NCBI RefSeq assembly: GCF_900100865.1
Contig: NZ_LT627734.1
Span: 1,426,001-1,490,000, forward strand
Length of the DNA stretch: 64,000 nt
From: Candidatus Aquiluna sp. UB-MaderosW2red
GTDB lineage: Bacteria > Actinomycetota > Actinomycetes > Actinomycetales > Microbacteriaceae
Direction: 5' to 3'
The first letter of the stretch is position 1. Each line of letters starts with the position of its first letter. The notes beneath the pieces are model-generated. The model saw only the letters and a list, made by a program, of their open reading frames with translations. It had not been told where the DNA came from and made no database searches. Made by a program: the position numbers and the translations under genes. Positions 9,619-18,893 of this stretch are shown piece by piece.

Positions 9619-10366
9619 GCCCTAAAGAGTCCATCCGCAGATTATGCGCCGAAATTAATTCGGCAGTATATGGCTCGATTAGCTTAAATTCTTCTCGAGC
9701 TTTATCGGCCTTTGATTCGGTTTGGCTTATTTTGCCAAGCTTCGTTAAATCCACCGAATGTCTAATCTCTAATAATCCATCGGCAACAACGGACCTGCAG
9801 TAAAGCGCCAACGGGTCAACCAGATCCGGGGAACCTGTAAGAAGGTTTTGCAGTATCTTTTGGCAGCTTTGTTCCAAGTCGCTGAGCAACAACACCGGTT
9901 CGATTTGAATTCTCTTTGCCGGGCTAAGACCTCTACTGAGCCTCAGGGCAGAGTCCTCCATGATTCCAACCAGCACGTAAAGTCTGGCGACTTCTTCCAT
10001 GAAGCTGACGCCCTTGGTAATTTCGAAAAGCTCTTCGTAGCGATGATCAAACTGCTCGTGCAGTAAAAAAGAGTCCACTCCAGCTTTTCGCAGCAGAGCC
10101 GCGCAGGTTTTTTCTCTCACAATGAAATAATCGGCCAGGGTGTTGAGCTGGTTCTTCAGAGCTCTAGTTGGCGCCTTGCTTGCCGCAAACATTAGAGAGT
10201 CGGCGATTGCCAGTGAACTAGAAGCAAGCTGGCCGAGATAAATCTCCGGGGCTGGAGTAAGCTTTGATGGGTTCAGTTGGATTTGGCTGCGTCCCAAAGA
10301 GGAGTCCCTCGAAGGAAGCGTCAGCTTCTGAGACACCCTGCGTATTCTACGAAACCAGTCCAACAC
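9608..10366 (-). CDS. ferritin-like fold protein
   Basis: A 252-residue, mostly helical protein of the actinobacterial ferritin-like group (the Rv3210c-type gene beside RhlE in mycobacteria, distantly related to tRNA hydroxylase MiaE). Features: helical blocks with LNTLADYFIVREKTCA, HEQFDHRYEELFE and FMEEVARLYVLVGIMEDSALR. I could not confirm a full set of Glu/His di-iron ligands, so an enzymatic role is uncertain. The start is GTG at 10366. It is divergent from the DEAD-box helicase with only 34 bp between the starts. Confidence 0.65.
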   Translation of the reverse strand: MLDWFRRIRRVSQKLTLPSRDSSLGRSQIQLNPSKLTPAPEIYLGQLASSSLAIADSLMFAASKAPTRALKNQLNTLADYFIVREKTCAALLRKAGVDSFLLHEQFDHRYEELFEITKGVSFMEEVARLYVLVGIMEDSALRLSRGLSPAKRIQIEPVLLLSDLEQSCQKILQNLLTGSPDLVDPLALYCRSVVADGLLEIRHSVDLTKLGKISQTESKADKAREEFKLIEPYTAELISAHNLRMDSLGLTA

Positions 10367-10400
10367 CCAGCAAGCTTATAACTGTGCCCGCCGAATTACG

Positions 10401-11750
10401 ATGGCTGGCCAAAATCAAACGGAGAGTTTTTTGAGTTTTCAATCCCTAGGCATAGATGCAGACATCTGCGCCGCACTAGATTCCAGAGGAATCACCGAAC
10501 CATTCCCAATCCAGCTTCAAGCTATTCCAGTTGCGTTATCTGGCACCGATGTAATCGGCCAAGCCAAAACTGGCACCGGAAAGACCCTGGGTTTCGGCCT
10601 GCCGCTTTTGCAATCCCTAGGTACCGACCCCGCTCACGGAGTTCAGGCGCTAGTGGTTGTGCCAACCCGTGAACTCGCGGTTCAGGTTGCCTCGGACCTA
10701 GAGCTTGCGAGCGCCAATCGCGCCACCCAGGTGATCGCCATTTATGGCGGCAAGGCTTACGAGGGCCAAATCGAGGCCCTCAAAAGAGGTGCCCAGGTGG
10801 TGGTTGGAACACCGGGTCGCCTAATTGATCTTTCAAAGCAAAAACTGCTGGATCTTTCGCAGATCAGATTTATGGTTTTAGATGAAGCGGATGAAATGCT
10901 GGATTTGGGCTTTCTTCCCGATGTCGAGAAGCTATTCAGCTATACCCCACCAAAAAGACAGACCATGTTGTTCTCGGCGACCATGCCGGCAGCCATCCTG
11001 AATTTGGCCAGAAGGTATCAGAACCGCCCAATCCACATCAGAATCGCTGATCCGGATGAGGGAAAGACCAAGGCTGACATCAAGCAATTTGTTTACCGCG
11101 CCCACTCGATGGACAAAGATGAGATTGTTGGCCGAATCTTGCAGGCTGAGGGCCGCGGCAAAACCATCGTATTTGTTCGCACCAAGCGCGCTTCAGCCAA
11201 GCTAACCGAGGAACTGCAAGACCGAGGGTTCTTAGCCACTCCGTTGCACGGAGACATGTCCCAGGAGGCACGTGAGCGCTCCATGGTGGCATTTAGAACC
11301 GGTAAGAAAGAAATCCTTGTAGCCACCGAGGTGGCAGCTCGGGGTATCGATGTTGACGATGTGACCCACGTAATCAACTACTCGGTCCCTGAGGATGAGA
11401 AGGCCTACCTGCACCGCGTGGGTCGCACAGGCCGTGCCGGCAAGCTCGGCGTAGCAGTGACATTTGTTGACTGGGAGGACATGACCCGTTGGGTCCACAT
11501 CAACCGCGAGCTAGAGCTCAATACCCCAGAGCCAACCGAAACCTACTCGAACTCACCCAAGCTATTCGAGGATCTCAAGATTCCCGAGGGCACCAAGGGT
11601 CGAATCGGCAGGGCGCCAGATTCTAAAAAAAGCCCCCCTAGCCAGAGAGCTACTCAGCCAAGATCAGCAGCACCAAAGCGCGAAGCCGCGACCCAGTCGA
11701 CGCCCGCTCCGAGAAGTAGAACTAGAAACCGAAACTACAAAAAGGCTTGA
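10401..11750 (+). CDS. DEAD-box ATP-dependent RNA helicase (RhlE type)
   Basis: RNA helicase that remodels RNA or ribosomal particles in the cytoplasm. Motifs in order: FPIQLQ (Q motif), AKTGTGKT at 55-62, PTRELA, TPGRL, DEAD at 161-164, SAT, then in domain 2 IVFVRTK, ATEVAARGID and HRVGRTGRAG. After the 370-residue core comes a basic, proline- and serine-rich tail (SKKSPPSQRATQPRSAAPKR and onward) typical of RNA-binding extensions. The length of 449 residues is normal. The start ATG directly precedes the Q-motif region. It converges with the PHP gene and overlaps it by 16 nt. Confidence 0.93.
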   Translation: MAGQNQTESFLSFQSLGIDADICAALDSRGITEPFPIQLQAIPVALSGTDVIGQAKTGTGKTLGFGLPLLQSLGTDPAHGVQALVVVPTRELAVQVASDLELASANRATQVIAIYGGKAYEGQIEALKRGAQVVVGTPGRLIDLSKQKLLDLSQIRFMVLDEADEMLDLGFLPDVEKLFSYTPPKRQTMLFSATMPAAILNLARRYQNRPIHIRIADPDEGKTKADIKQFVYRAHSMDKDEIVGRILQAEGRGKTIVFVRTKRASAKLTEELQDRGFLATPLHGDMSQEARERSMVAFRTGKKEILVATEVAARGIDVDDVTHVINYSVPEDEKAYLHRVGRTGRAGKLGVAVTFVDWEDMTRWVHINRELELNTPEPTETYSNSPKLFEDLKIPEGTKGRIGRAPDSKKSPPSQRATQPRSAAPKREAATQSTPAPRSRTRNRNYKKA

Positions 11751-12604
11751 GAGCCCGTTGCTTGATCGATAATTCGATCAAGCATCTCTCGGGTGGTTTG
11801 GTTTTCACCAAGCTCATTATCTTTGCCGCCAACCCCGTGATAGTCGCTTGAACCGGTCACGATCAGATCGTGCTTGAGCGCAAGATTGCGGAGCCAGCCC
11901 TTGGCGCGATCTGGGACTGCTCGGTGGTCAATCTCAAGACCATCAAGCCCGGCAAGAATAAGTTTTTCAAAATGCTCTACAGATAAATCGTGCAGGGATT
12001 TGCCGGCCGGAAAATCCATCAGGGGGTGGGCCATTACTGACACTCCCCCAGCCTCTCGGATCAGCTTGATTGCGAGTTCAGTTTCAAGTGACAACTCAGA
12101 AATGTAGTAGCGCCCGCTCGAATTCAAAATGGAAGTAAAGGCGTCTGTTCGATTGGGCACTATGCCCAGTTCAACTAGTGCATCGGCAATGGCGGGCCTT
12201 CCAATAGTTGCCCCGGTGGGTAGCTGCGCCAAAACCAGTTCCCAGCTGATCGGGTAATCCTTAGCCAGCAGGGCAACCATTTTTTTAGCCCGAATGACCC
12301 GGGATTCCCTGGTTGCCAGAAGAGTTCTAGCCAAGGCCTGGTTAGCCGGGTCTGGCAAATAACAAAGCACGTGAACACTAATGCCTCGGCCATCGAAAGT
12401 CTCAGACCGAGTGGAAACCTCAATACCCGGCACTATCCCGACGCCAAATCTATTTCCGGCAGCTATTGCCTCAGCCCAACCGGCAGTGGAATCGTGATCT
12501 GTCACCCCCAGAACCGTTATTCCCTGCTGGCTGGCCAGCTCGACGAGTCTGCTTGGAGAATCTTTGCCGTCGGATTGCGTGGAGTGGGTATGAAGATCGA
12601 TCAC
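11735..12604 (-). CDS. PHP-domain phosphoesterase
   Basis: A polymerase-and-histidinol-phosphatase (PHP) domain protein, related to the RNase AM / 3',5'-nucleoside bisphosphate phosphatase group. Metal-binding motifs seen: DLHTHS at the very N-terminus, GVTDHD around residue 35, PGIEVST, MAHP and SSDYHG near the C-terminus. I place the start at the GTG of 12604, one residue before IDLHTHST, as is usual for the family; the longer frame starts with TTG at 12643 and would overlap the pepP start. About 289 residues. The substrate cannot be told from sequence. Confidence 0.8.
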   Translation of the reverse strand: MIDLHTHSTQSDGKDSPSRLVELASQQGITVLGVTDHDSTAGWAEAIAAGNRFGVGIVPGIEVSTRSETFDGRGISVHVLCYLPDPANQALARTLLATRESRVIRAKKMVALLAKDYPISWELVLAQLPTGATIGRPAIADALVELGIVPNRTDAFTSILNSSGRYYISELSLETELAIKLIREAGGVSVMAHPLMDFPAGKSLHDLSVEHFEKLILAGLDGLEIDHRAVPDRAKGWLRNLALKHDLIVTGSSDYHGVGGKDNELGENQTTREMLDRIIDQATGSQAFL

Positions 12605-12621
12605 AGTAGGAGAATAGTCGC

Positions 12622-14013
12622 ATGGGAAAAAAAATAAACGCAACTAACCGATCACGCACACCTCACTCCAAAGAATTTTTGGACTTTATTGCTTCCGATT
12701 GGCAAGAGCAAATCCCTCAGACTCAAAAAGTGTGGGAGGTCGCGAGCTACGCAAAACTAAGGCGTGATGCGATAGCCAAAAAACTAGCGGGCAAAGTCCT
12801 AGTGATTGAGGCTGGTGAACCCAAGACGCGCTCGAACGATACTGAGTATCGCTACCGAGCCCACACCGCCTTCTCATACCTGACCGGTTGGGGATCTGAA
12901 GCAGTCCCCGGGTCAATCCTGGTGATTGATGCCCGCACTCAAACACCAAGCAGCACGCTTTATTTTCTGCCAACCGCGGGAAGGCAGACCGATGAATTCT
13001 TTGCAAACCCGGCAATCGGAGAGTTTTGGGTTGGGGCAAGACCTGGGCTTCAAGAGGTGTCCGAGATACTCGATATCCAAACAGCTTCGATTCACGACTT
13101 CAAAAAGAAAATCAAAGAATTAGGCAAGCACCTCAACCTCGACAGCAAAAAACTCCTGGTAGCAGCATCCACAATGCGCTTTGTGAAAGATGATTATGAA
13201 ATTTCTCAAATGCGCGAGGCCGTGGATGTCACCATCCAAGGCTTTGGCGATATCGCCCGTTCTTTGCCAAAAGCCGCGGTGAGTGCGCGTGGTGAAAGAG
13301 TCGTAGAAACTGCCTTTTATGCTCGAGCCCGGCAGGATGGCTACGAATTAGGCTACGACACGATTGCCGCCGCGGGACCCAACGCCTGCACCCTGCACTG
13401 GACCAGAAACGATGGTGAGGTAAATAATGGCGATCTTATTTTGGTAGATGCCGGGGTGGAGCTGAATTCTCTTTATACCGCTGATATCACAAGAACAATT
13501 CCGATTAATGGCAAATTCACTCAGGCTCAAAAGCGGGTTTACGACGCTGTCCTAGAGGCATCCGATGCAGCTTTTGCGGCAGCCAGGCCGGGAGTAAAAT
13601 TCCGCGATATCCACAACGCTGCCATGGAAGTTATCTCTCGCAAGGCGGCCGAGTTTGGGCTTTTGCCGGTGACTGCGGAGGAATCTTTATTGCCAGAAAA
13701 CCAACATCACCGCAGATTCATGGTGCATGGCACTAGCCACCACCTTGGAATGGACGTGCACGACTGCGCCCAAGCCAAGCGAGAGCATTATCAAGATGGC
13801 ATCTTGGAACCGGGGATGATTTTCACAATTGAGCCGGGACTTTATTTCCACAAAAATGACCTCCTGGTTCCCGAAGAAATGCGCGGGATTGGCGTGCGCA
13901 TTGAGGATGATGTCCTAGTTACCGATGAGGGGGTAGAAAACCTCAGTGGCGCACTTCCAAGAACGACTGAGGGCATTGAAGCTTGGTACTCAAAAGCATT
14001 ACTCGGCGGTTGA
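12622..14013 (+). CDS. pepP: Xaa-Pro aminopeptidase (aminopeptidase P)
   Basis: Removes N-terminal residues preceding proline; cytoplasmic di-metal peptidase of family M24B. The N-terminal creatinase-like domain (FSYLTGWGSEAVPGS) is followed by the pita-bread domain with metal ligands in LVDAGVELNSLYTADITRT, HGTSHHLGMDVHD, FTIEPGLY and GVRIEDD. At 463 residues it is full length. The ATG start has AGGAG 10 nt upstream, within the short gap to the divergent PHP gene. The 3' end overlaps the next convergent gene by 15 nt. Confidence 0.92.
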   Translation: MGKKINATNRSRTPHSKEFLDFIASDWQEQIPQTQKVWEVASYAKLRRDAIAKKLAGKVLVIEAGEPKTRSNDTEYRYRAHTAFSYLTGWGSEAVPGSILVIDARTQTPSSTLYFLPTAGRQTDEFFANPAIGEFWVGARPGLQEVSEILDIQTASIHDFKKKIKELGKHLNLDSKKLLVAASTMRFVKDDYEISQMREAVDVTIQGFGDIARSLPKAAVSARGERVVETAFYARARQDGYELGYDTIAAAGPNACTLHWTRNDGEVNNGDLILVDAGVELNSLYTADITRTIPINGKFTQAQKRVYDAVLEASDAAFAAARPGVKFRDIHNAAMEVISRKAAEFGLLPVTAEESLLPENQHHRRFMVHGTSHHLGMDVHDCAQAKREHYQDGILEPGMIFTIEPGLYFHKNDLLVPEEMRGIGVRIEDDVLVTDEGVENLSGALPRTTEGIEAWYSKALLGG

Positions 14014-14514
14014 GCTCTTAGCGAGAATTCCGAGCGCCTTTGGAGCATCCGACTCTGGAACTATGACTTCGTAACGTGAGGCCACGGGCATCTGGGTGGA
14101 TAAAAAACCACGCTTATTCTTAGAAACGGCAAAACGAAGGATATTAAGGAGCATTCCGATTCCGGCGGTTACAAATACCACCGACACAAACTGTTGGGGC
14201 AAGAATTCGGTAGAACCGTCCTCTCCCATCTGAACTCCCGAACCCAAAAGCAGGGCGAATAAAAGTCCAATCCACAATCCGGTGATTGCACCGGATGCCG
14301 CGATGCGGCCATAACCCAATCGACCCCGAATTCGCTCGACCATAACCGGATCGTGTCCGATAATTGAGACTTTTTGGGGGCTAAAGTCCCCCGCGATTAG
14401 CTTTTCGACAAGATTCGAAGCCTCTTTATGGTTGGCAAAATTACCCAGCGTGTGACCGGTGGGAATCGTTGGACCGGTTCGCTTGGACTTAGGGCTAACT
14501 CTTGCATCACTCAT
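13999..14514 (-). CDS. general stress protein, DUF1269/GsiB-17M-like membrane protein
   Basis: A 171-residue protein with an N-terminal soluble part (FANHKEASNLVEKLIAGDFSPQKVSIIGHD), a glycine-zipper-type helix (ASGAITGLWIGLLFALLLG) near residues 93-111, a second hydrophobic helix (VSVVFVTAGIGMLLNILRF) and a C-terminal soluble segment with a repeat of the fold (ASRYEVIVPESDAPKALGIL). This matches the 'general stress protein' 17M family often next to the MgtE-like gene in actinobacteria. It is divergent from that gene with 47 bp between. The biochemical role is unknown. Confidence 0.7.
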   Translation of the reverse strand: MSDARVSPKSKRTGPTIPTGHTLGNFANHKEASNLVEKLIAGDFSPQKVSIIGHDPVMVERIRGRLGYGRIAASGAITGLWIGLLFALLLGSGVQMGEDGSTEFLPQQFVSVVFVTAGIGMLLNILRFAVSKNKRGFLSTQMPVASRYEVIVPESDAPKALGILAKSSTAE

Positions 14515-14561
14515 CCCAAGAATTGTGACACCAGGTTGCTTATGCCCATAGGGTTATCTCT

Positions 14562-15797
14562 ATGAGCGCAACCAGGGTATTCGTGGCCAGACTGACCGGC
14601 TGTGGGGTTTTTGACCCACAGGGCGATCGAGTTGGAAAAGTTATTGATGTCTTGATGGCTTATCGAGCTACCCAGCCGCCCAGGGCCACGGGCTTCATAA
14701 TCGAGATTTCGGGGCGTCGTAGAGTCTTTTTGCCAGTCGCTCGAGTGACGGCAATCGCGCCGGGTCAACTCATGTCAAACGGTTTTATTGACCTCCGCAG
14801 ATTTTCGCAGCGCGGTCAAGAAGTGCGGGCGATTGCTCAAATGCTGGGGAGGAAAGTCACTTTGCTTGACGGCTCAGGCATTGCCACCATCGAGGATTTT
14901 TCCATTGAAAAGACCAAGCGTGGCGACTGGGTTTTAGCGGAACTGTTTGTGCGTAAGGCCAAAAACTCCGCGCTGCCATTTGCGAAGGGCAGCACGCTAT
15001 TTGTGAACTGGAATGACGCCAGCGAGAACCATGAGAACTCGGCTGATCAAGATGCCCGGCAACTGCTGTCCACCGTCGCAGACCTCAGACCGGCCGACCT
15101 CGCCACTGCAATGCTCGAACTGCCCGAAGATCGCATGATCGCTCTGGCCGAAGGACTTGACGATGAGCGACTTGCCGATCTTTTAGAGGAGCTCCCAGAA
15201 GAAGAGCAACTCGAAATCATGAAGGGGTTGGATGATGATCGAGCGGCTGAGGTTTTGGATTTAATGGGGCCGGATGATGCCGCTGACCTCATGGCTAATC
15301 TTTCGGCAGAGAGAACCGAAACCCTTCTTGATCTGATGGACCCAGAAGAGGCGGAAGACATTAGATCGCTCCTAAAGTATGGACCGTATACCGCAGGTGG
15401 AATGATGACCCCCGAACCAATCATTTGCGCTGCCGACACCACGGTCGCAGAGGCCATGGCCCTGATTCGAAGAAAAGAGGTTGAGTCGGTTCTGGCAGCC
15501 CAGGTTTTTGTAACGCTCCCACCCTATGAAACTCCAGCTGGGAAATACTTGGGGGTTGTGCATTTTCAGAAGCTCTTGCGCTATCCGCCCCACCAAAGCC
15601 TGAGCTCGCTCCTAGACACCGAGCAGCAAGCGATCGGAGTCAACACCCCGATTGCCCAAATTCACCGAGACTTGGCCGCTTACGACCTAATTGCGCTTCC
15701 AGTAGTTGACGAACGGAATCACCTTTTAGGGGTAGTTACGGTCGATGACGTGCTAGACCACCTGCTTCCGCAGGACTGGCGAAGTGAAGAGGAGTAG
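14562..15797 (+). CDS. soluble PRC-barrel / MgtE N-domain / CBS protein
   Basis: This 411-residue protein combines two PRC-barrel-like segments (residues about 1-150), an MgtE N-terminal domain rich in acidic helical repeats (EDRMIALAEGLDDERLADLL and similar, about 170-280) and a CBS pair (GGMMTPEPIICAADTTVAEA and onward, VVDERNHLLGVVTVDDVLDH). There are no membrane helices, so the Mg2+ channel of MgtE is missing and the protein is presumably a cytoplasmic Mg2+ or nucleotide sensor. It heads an apparent operon with DUF1003 and mrp (gaps of 4 nt and a 4-nt overlap). The same trio occurs in mycobacteria (Rv1232c-Rv1229c as I recall). Confidence 0.82.
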   Translation: MSATRVFVARLTGCGVFDPQGDRVGKVIDVLMAYRATQPPRATGFIIEISGRRRVFLPVARVTAIAPGQLMSNGFIDLRRFSQRGQEVRAIAQMLGRKVTLLDGSGIATIEDFSIEKTKRGDWVLAELFVRKAKNSALPFAKGSTLFVNWNDASENHENSADQDARQLLSTVADLRPADLATAMLELPEDRMIALAEGLDDERLADLLEELPEEEQLEIMKGLDDDRAAEVLDLMGPDDAADLMANLSAERTETLLDLMDPEEAEDIRSLLKYGPYTAGGMMTPEPIICAADTTVAEAMALIRRKEVESVLAAQVFVTLPPYETPAGKYLGVVHFQKLLRYPPHQSLSSLLDTEQQAIGVNTPIAQIHRDLAAYDLIALPVVDERNHLLGVVTVDDVLDHLLPQDWRSEEE

Positions 15798-15801
15798 CTA
15801 G

Positions 15802-16317
15802 ATGGCTCGCAGACCCTCCGAACTTGAGACTCCGGTCACCAGGCGCAAACTCTTTCGCAAACCCTCTTTTGGCCAAGACACCGTTGGTCGGATTTCCGAA
15901 GCAATCGCTAGAGCGATGGGTACCGGCTTCTTTCTAATCGCCATGAGCCTGGTGGTGGCGGCCTGGCTGACCTGGAATACTATGGCGCCTGTTAGTGCCC
16001 AGTTTGACCCCAGGGCATTGAACTTCACGCTTTTGACGCTAATTTTGTCCCTGCAGGCCTCATATGCCGCGCCGCTGATTCTTCTGGCCCAGAATCGCGA
16101 AGCAGATCGTGACCGAGTGAAATTCGAGCAGGACCGGCAGCGAGCCGAGCGTAATCTGGCCGACACAGAATACCTGGCTCGAGAAGTGGTGGCGCTGCGG
16201 CTGGCCCTTGAGGAGGTTGCCACCAAGGACTTTGTGAGGGATGAACTCAAGGACATGCTCAAGCAGCTAACTGCCGAAATAAATAGTGCCGAGCAGTCAA
16301 AAAAGAAAAGCAAATGA
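15802..16317 (+). CDS. DUF1003 membrane protein
   Basis: A 171-residue protein of the DUF1003 family: an N-terminal basic part, two membrane helices (FFLIAMSLVVAAWLTWNTM about 37-55 and FTLLTLILSLQASYAAPLIL about 75-94), the characteristic LILLAQNREADRD motif after the second helix, and a long charged coiled-coil tail. Function is unknown; fusion and neighbourhood with MgtE-like domains suggest a role in ion handling. It follows the MgtE-like gene by 4 nt and its TGA overlaps the ATG of mrp. Confidence 0.85.
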   Translation: MARRPSELETPVTRRKLFRKPSFGQDTVGRISEAIARAMGTGFFLIAMSLVVAAWLTWNTMAPVSAQFDPRALNFTLLTLILSLQASYAAPLILLAQNREADRDRVKFEQDRQRAERNLADTEYLAREVVALRLALEEVATKDFVRDELKDMLKQLTAEINSAEQSKKKSK

Positions 16318-17417
16318 GCTCAAAGGCTCTTGATCTGCTGGCCACGGTTATCGACCCCGAGCTGAGGTTTCCGATCACGGATCTTGGGATGATTGGCGAG
16401 CTCACAGAATCTCAGGATGAAGTGGCCGTTGAGATAAAGCTCACCATCTCTGGCTGTCCTGCTGCTCAAAGCATCGAGCGCGATGTGCGGGAGGCGCTGG
16501 CCAAGGGCTTCTCCAAGGTCTCGGTGCAGATGCTCACAATGACACGTGAGGAACGTCAAGCCCTAACCACCAAACTGCGCGGCAATAAGCCCATGAAGTT
16601 CAACCAGTTTGCTCAAAAAGAGAATCTCACCAGGGTGATCTTTGTTGGTTCCGGTAAAGGTGGGGTGGGTAAATCCAGCATCACCGCAAACCTTGCGGTT
16701 GCGCTTGCTAGCTTCGGGCACAAGGTTGGGTTACTGGATGCGGATATTTTTGGCTACTCAATCCCCGGCCAACTTGGAATCACCACGACCCCGACCAAGG
16801 TGGATGAGTTGATGCTCCCGCCAATCGCCTACGACGTAAAAGTTATTTCAATCGGTTTTTTTGTTGCGGACAATAAACCGGTTGCCTGGCGCGGCCCAAT
16901 GTTGCACCGAGCCATTGAGCAGTTTTTAACCGATGTCTACTGGGGCGATCTAGATTTCTTATTGGTAGACCTGCCGCCGGGGACCGGGGATGTTGCAATC
17001 TCACTGGGGCAGCTACTGCCCAAGGCCGAGTCCCTGGTCATCACCACTCCACAATCCGCCGCCGCATCAGTTGCGGAGCGAAGCGGGGCTATCGGTCTGC
17101 AAACTGGCCAACGCATTCTCGGGGTGGTCGAAAACATGAGCCACTTGGATAACTTAGGTGAAAAGCTCTACATCTTCGGCCAGGGCGGTGGCGACTCAGT
17201 AGCCTCGAGGCTCCAAGAGCTAAGCGGCGAAGAAGTGAAACTATTAGCTAAATTGCCGCTGAGCGAAAACCTTCGGATTGGCTCAGACCTTGGGGTTCCA
17301 GTTGTCCTCTCAGAGCCAGACTCTGCAATTAGCTTGGCTATTTTGGAGCTAGCTAGATTCATCGCCCAAAAACCCAGGGGGCTTTCCGGGAAATCTCTTG
17401 GCTTAAAACCGGTTTAG
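16314..17417 (+). CDS. mrp: Mrp/NBP35 family Fe-S carrier ATPase
   Basis: ParA-like P-loop ATPase implicated in Fe-S cluster assembly or delivery. Residues 1-80 form a MIP18/DUF59 domain (LLATVIDPELRFPITDLGM, ISGCPAAQ). The ATPase begins near residue 105 with the deviant Walker A GSGKGGVGKSS, and has DADIFGYSIPGQ and LLVDLPPGTGDVAISL. The CxxC pair that many Mrp/ApbC proteins carry after VENMS is absent here (VENMSHLDNLGEKLYIFGQGGG-type region), which I recall as normal for actinobacterial Mrp. Length 367 is typical. The start ATG overlaps the DUF1003 stop. Confidence 0.9.
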   Translation: MSSKALDLLATVIDPELRFPITDLGMIGELTESQDEVAVEIKLTISGCPAAQSIERDVREALAKGFSKVSVQMLTMTREERQALTTKLRGNKPMKFNQFAQKENLTRVIFVGSGKGGVGKSSITANLAVALASFGHKVGLLDADIFGYSIPGQLGITTTPTKVDELMLPPIAYDVKVISIGFFVADNKPVAWRGPMLHRAIEQFLTDVYWGDLDFLLVDLPPGTGDVAISLGQLLPKAESLVITTPQSAAASVAERSGAIGLQTGQRILGVVENMSHLDNLGEKLYIFGQGGGDSVASRLQELSGEEVKLLAKLPLSENLRIGSDLGVPVVLSEPDSAISLAILELARFIAQKPRGLSGKSLGLKPV

Positions 17418-17425
17418 ATATAACT

Positions 17426-18892
17426 ATGAACCTAATTACAGTCGTTGACCCACTGACCGGCACCAAACTGCACGATTTGGATTCTCACTCAACCGAGGAT
17501 GTCATTGCAGCAATTCAGCTCGGAAGGGTCGCTCAAAAAGCCTGGGGTGTCAGATCAGCAAAAGACCGTGCCGCGATAGCGAAACTAATCGCAAAGAAAT
17601 TGAGCGAGCACGGTGATCAGCTCATGGATATTCTGCAGGCCGAGACGGGTAAGTCCCGCGCCCATGCTTTCGAAGAGCTAACCGGTGGCCTTGCCGCCGT
17701 GAGCTACTACGCAAGAGTCACCGCGAAAACCATGAAGCGTAAGCGCCTCAAGGCCGGGGTGCCGCTAATGCTCGAGGCCTACACCGAGCCAAGTGCACTG
17801 GGAGTGGTCGGGATTATCACCCCCTGGAACTACCCGCTCGCACTGACGATGATGGATGTAATTCCCGCGCTCATGGCCGGCAATGCTGTGGTTCAAAAAG
17901 CAGATAACCAAGCCGCGAAGACCATTAGGTTGGCCAGAGACATCGCCGTAATGGCCGGAGTGCCTGAAGCAATCTGGCAGGTCGTCCATGGCGAAGCGGC
18001 CAAGGTTGGCAACGCCATAACCGACAATGTTGATTATGTCGCCTTCACCGGCTCCACCCCCACCGGCAGAATCGTCGCCGAGCGCGCAGCGAAAAGACTC
18101 ATTGGCTACTCCCTAGAGCTCGGCGGCAAGAACCCCATGATTGTGATGCCCGGTGCTGATTTAGAAATGGCCGCTGAAACTGCTATCGGTGGGGCCTTTG
18201 GCAATGCCGGCCAACTGTGCGTCTCAATCGAACGGCTCTACGTTCCGAATCATGCCATAAAAGAGTTTGAGGCCATTTTGGCCAAAAGAGTTAACTCACT
18301 TACTCTCGGGGTCTCCGATCACTACAACTTCGATATCGGCTCGCTCACCTCAAGAGCTCAGCTTGAAAGAGTTGAAGGCTTTATTCAAAGAGCCCAAGCC
18401 GATGGAGCCCGGATTGTTGCAGGAGGCAGAGCGCTTCCTGAAATTGGACCCAACTTTTATGCGCCGACGGTGATAGCCGATGCGCCAGCAAACTCCGAAA
18501 TACTGACCAAAGAAGTCTTTGGTCCGGTCATTGTGCTTTGCGGTTACGACTCACTCGATGATGCGGTAAGGCTTGCGAACGATAGCGACTTTGGTCTCAA
18601 CGCGTCAATTGTTGGAGATAAAAAAGCGGCGCTGAAGTTGGCTTCTCGGCTAATGGCGGGCTCGGTAAATGTTAACGAGGGTTACCGCGCCACGATGGCA
18701 TCGATGGCGGCTCCAATGGGTGGCATGAAGCAGTCGGGCATGGGGCGCAGGTCAGGCCCAGGAGGGCTCTTGCGTTTCACCGAGACTAGAACCATTGGGG
18801 TTGCCAACAAGCTTCCAATTGGGTTGCCGACTAGGGCGAAAGATTATAAAAAACTAGCTCCGTTGATGTCGAAACTAGCTCGTTGGATTTGA
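17426..18892 (+). CDS. gabD2: succinate-semialdehyde dehydrogenase (NADP+), GabD2 type
   Basis: Aldehyde dehydrogenase superfamily enzyme of 488 residues, best fitting succinate-semialdehyde dehydrogenase, which oxidises succinate semialdehyde to succinate. Visible motifs: GIITPWNYPLAL in the cofactor fold, FTGSTPTGR, catalytic Glu 231 in LELGGKNP and catalytic Cys 265 in GNAGQLCVSIER, then KEVFGPVI. The start ATG is 8 nt after the mrp stop, so it may share the transcript. The exact aldehyde substrate is an inference from family resemblance. Confidence 0.8.
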   Translation: MNLITVVDPLTGTKLHDLDSHSTEDVIAAIQLGRVAQKAWGVRSAKDRAAIAKLIAKKLSEHGDQLMDILQAETGKSRAHAFEELTGGLAAVSYYARVTAKTMKRKRLKAGVPLMLEAYTEPSALGVVGIITPWNYPLALTMMDVIPALMAGNAVVQKADNQAAKTIRLARDIAVMAGVPEAIWQVVHGEAAKVGNAITDNVDYVAFTGSTPTGRIVAERAAKRLIGYSLELGGKNPMIVMPGADLEMAAETAIGGAFGNAGQLCVSIERLYVPNHAIKEFEAILAKRVNSLTLGVSDHYNFDIGSLTSRAQLERVEGFIQRAQADGARIVAGGRALPEIGPNFYAPTVIADAPANSEILTKEVFGPVIVLCGYDSLDDAVRLANDSDFGLNASIVGDKKAALKLASRLMAGSVNVNEGYRATMASMAAPMGGMKQSGMGRRSGPGGLLRFTETRTIGVANKLPIGLPTRAKDYKKLAPLMSKLARWI

Positions 18893-18893
18893 T

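Noticed and set aside
12605-12643. N-terminal extension of the PHP protein starting at TTG
   Set aside because: It overlaps the pepP start and ribosome site and precedes the DLHTHS motif with unlikely residues; the GTG at 12604 fits the family.
15047-15457. Serine-rich 136-codon antisense frame inside the MgtE-like gene
   Set aside because: It mirrors acidic Asp/Glu/Leu repeats on the coding strand; a composition artefact.
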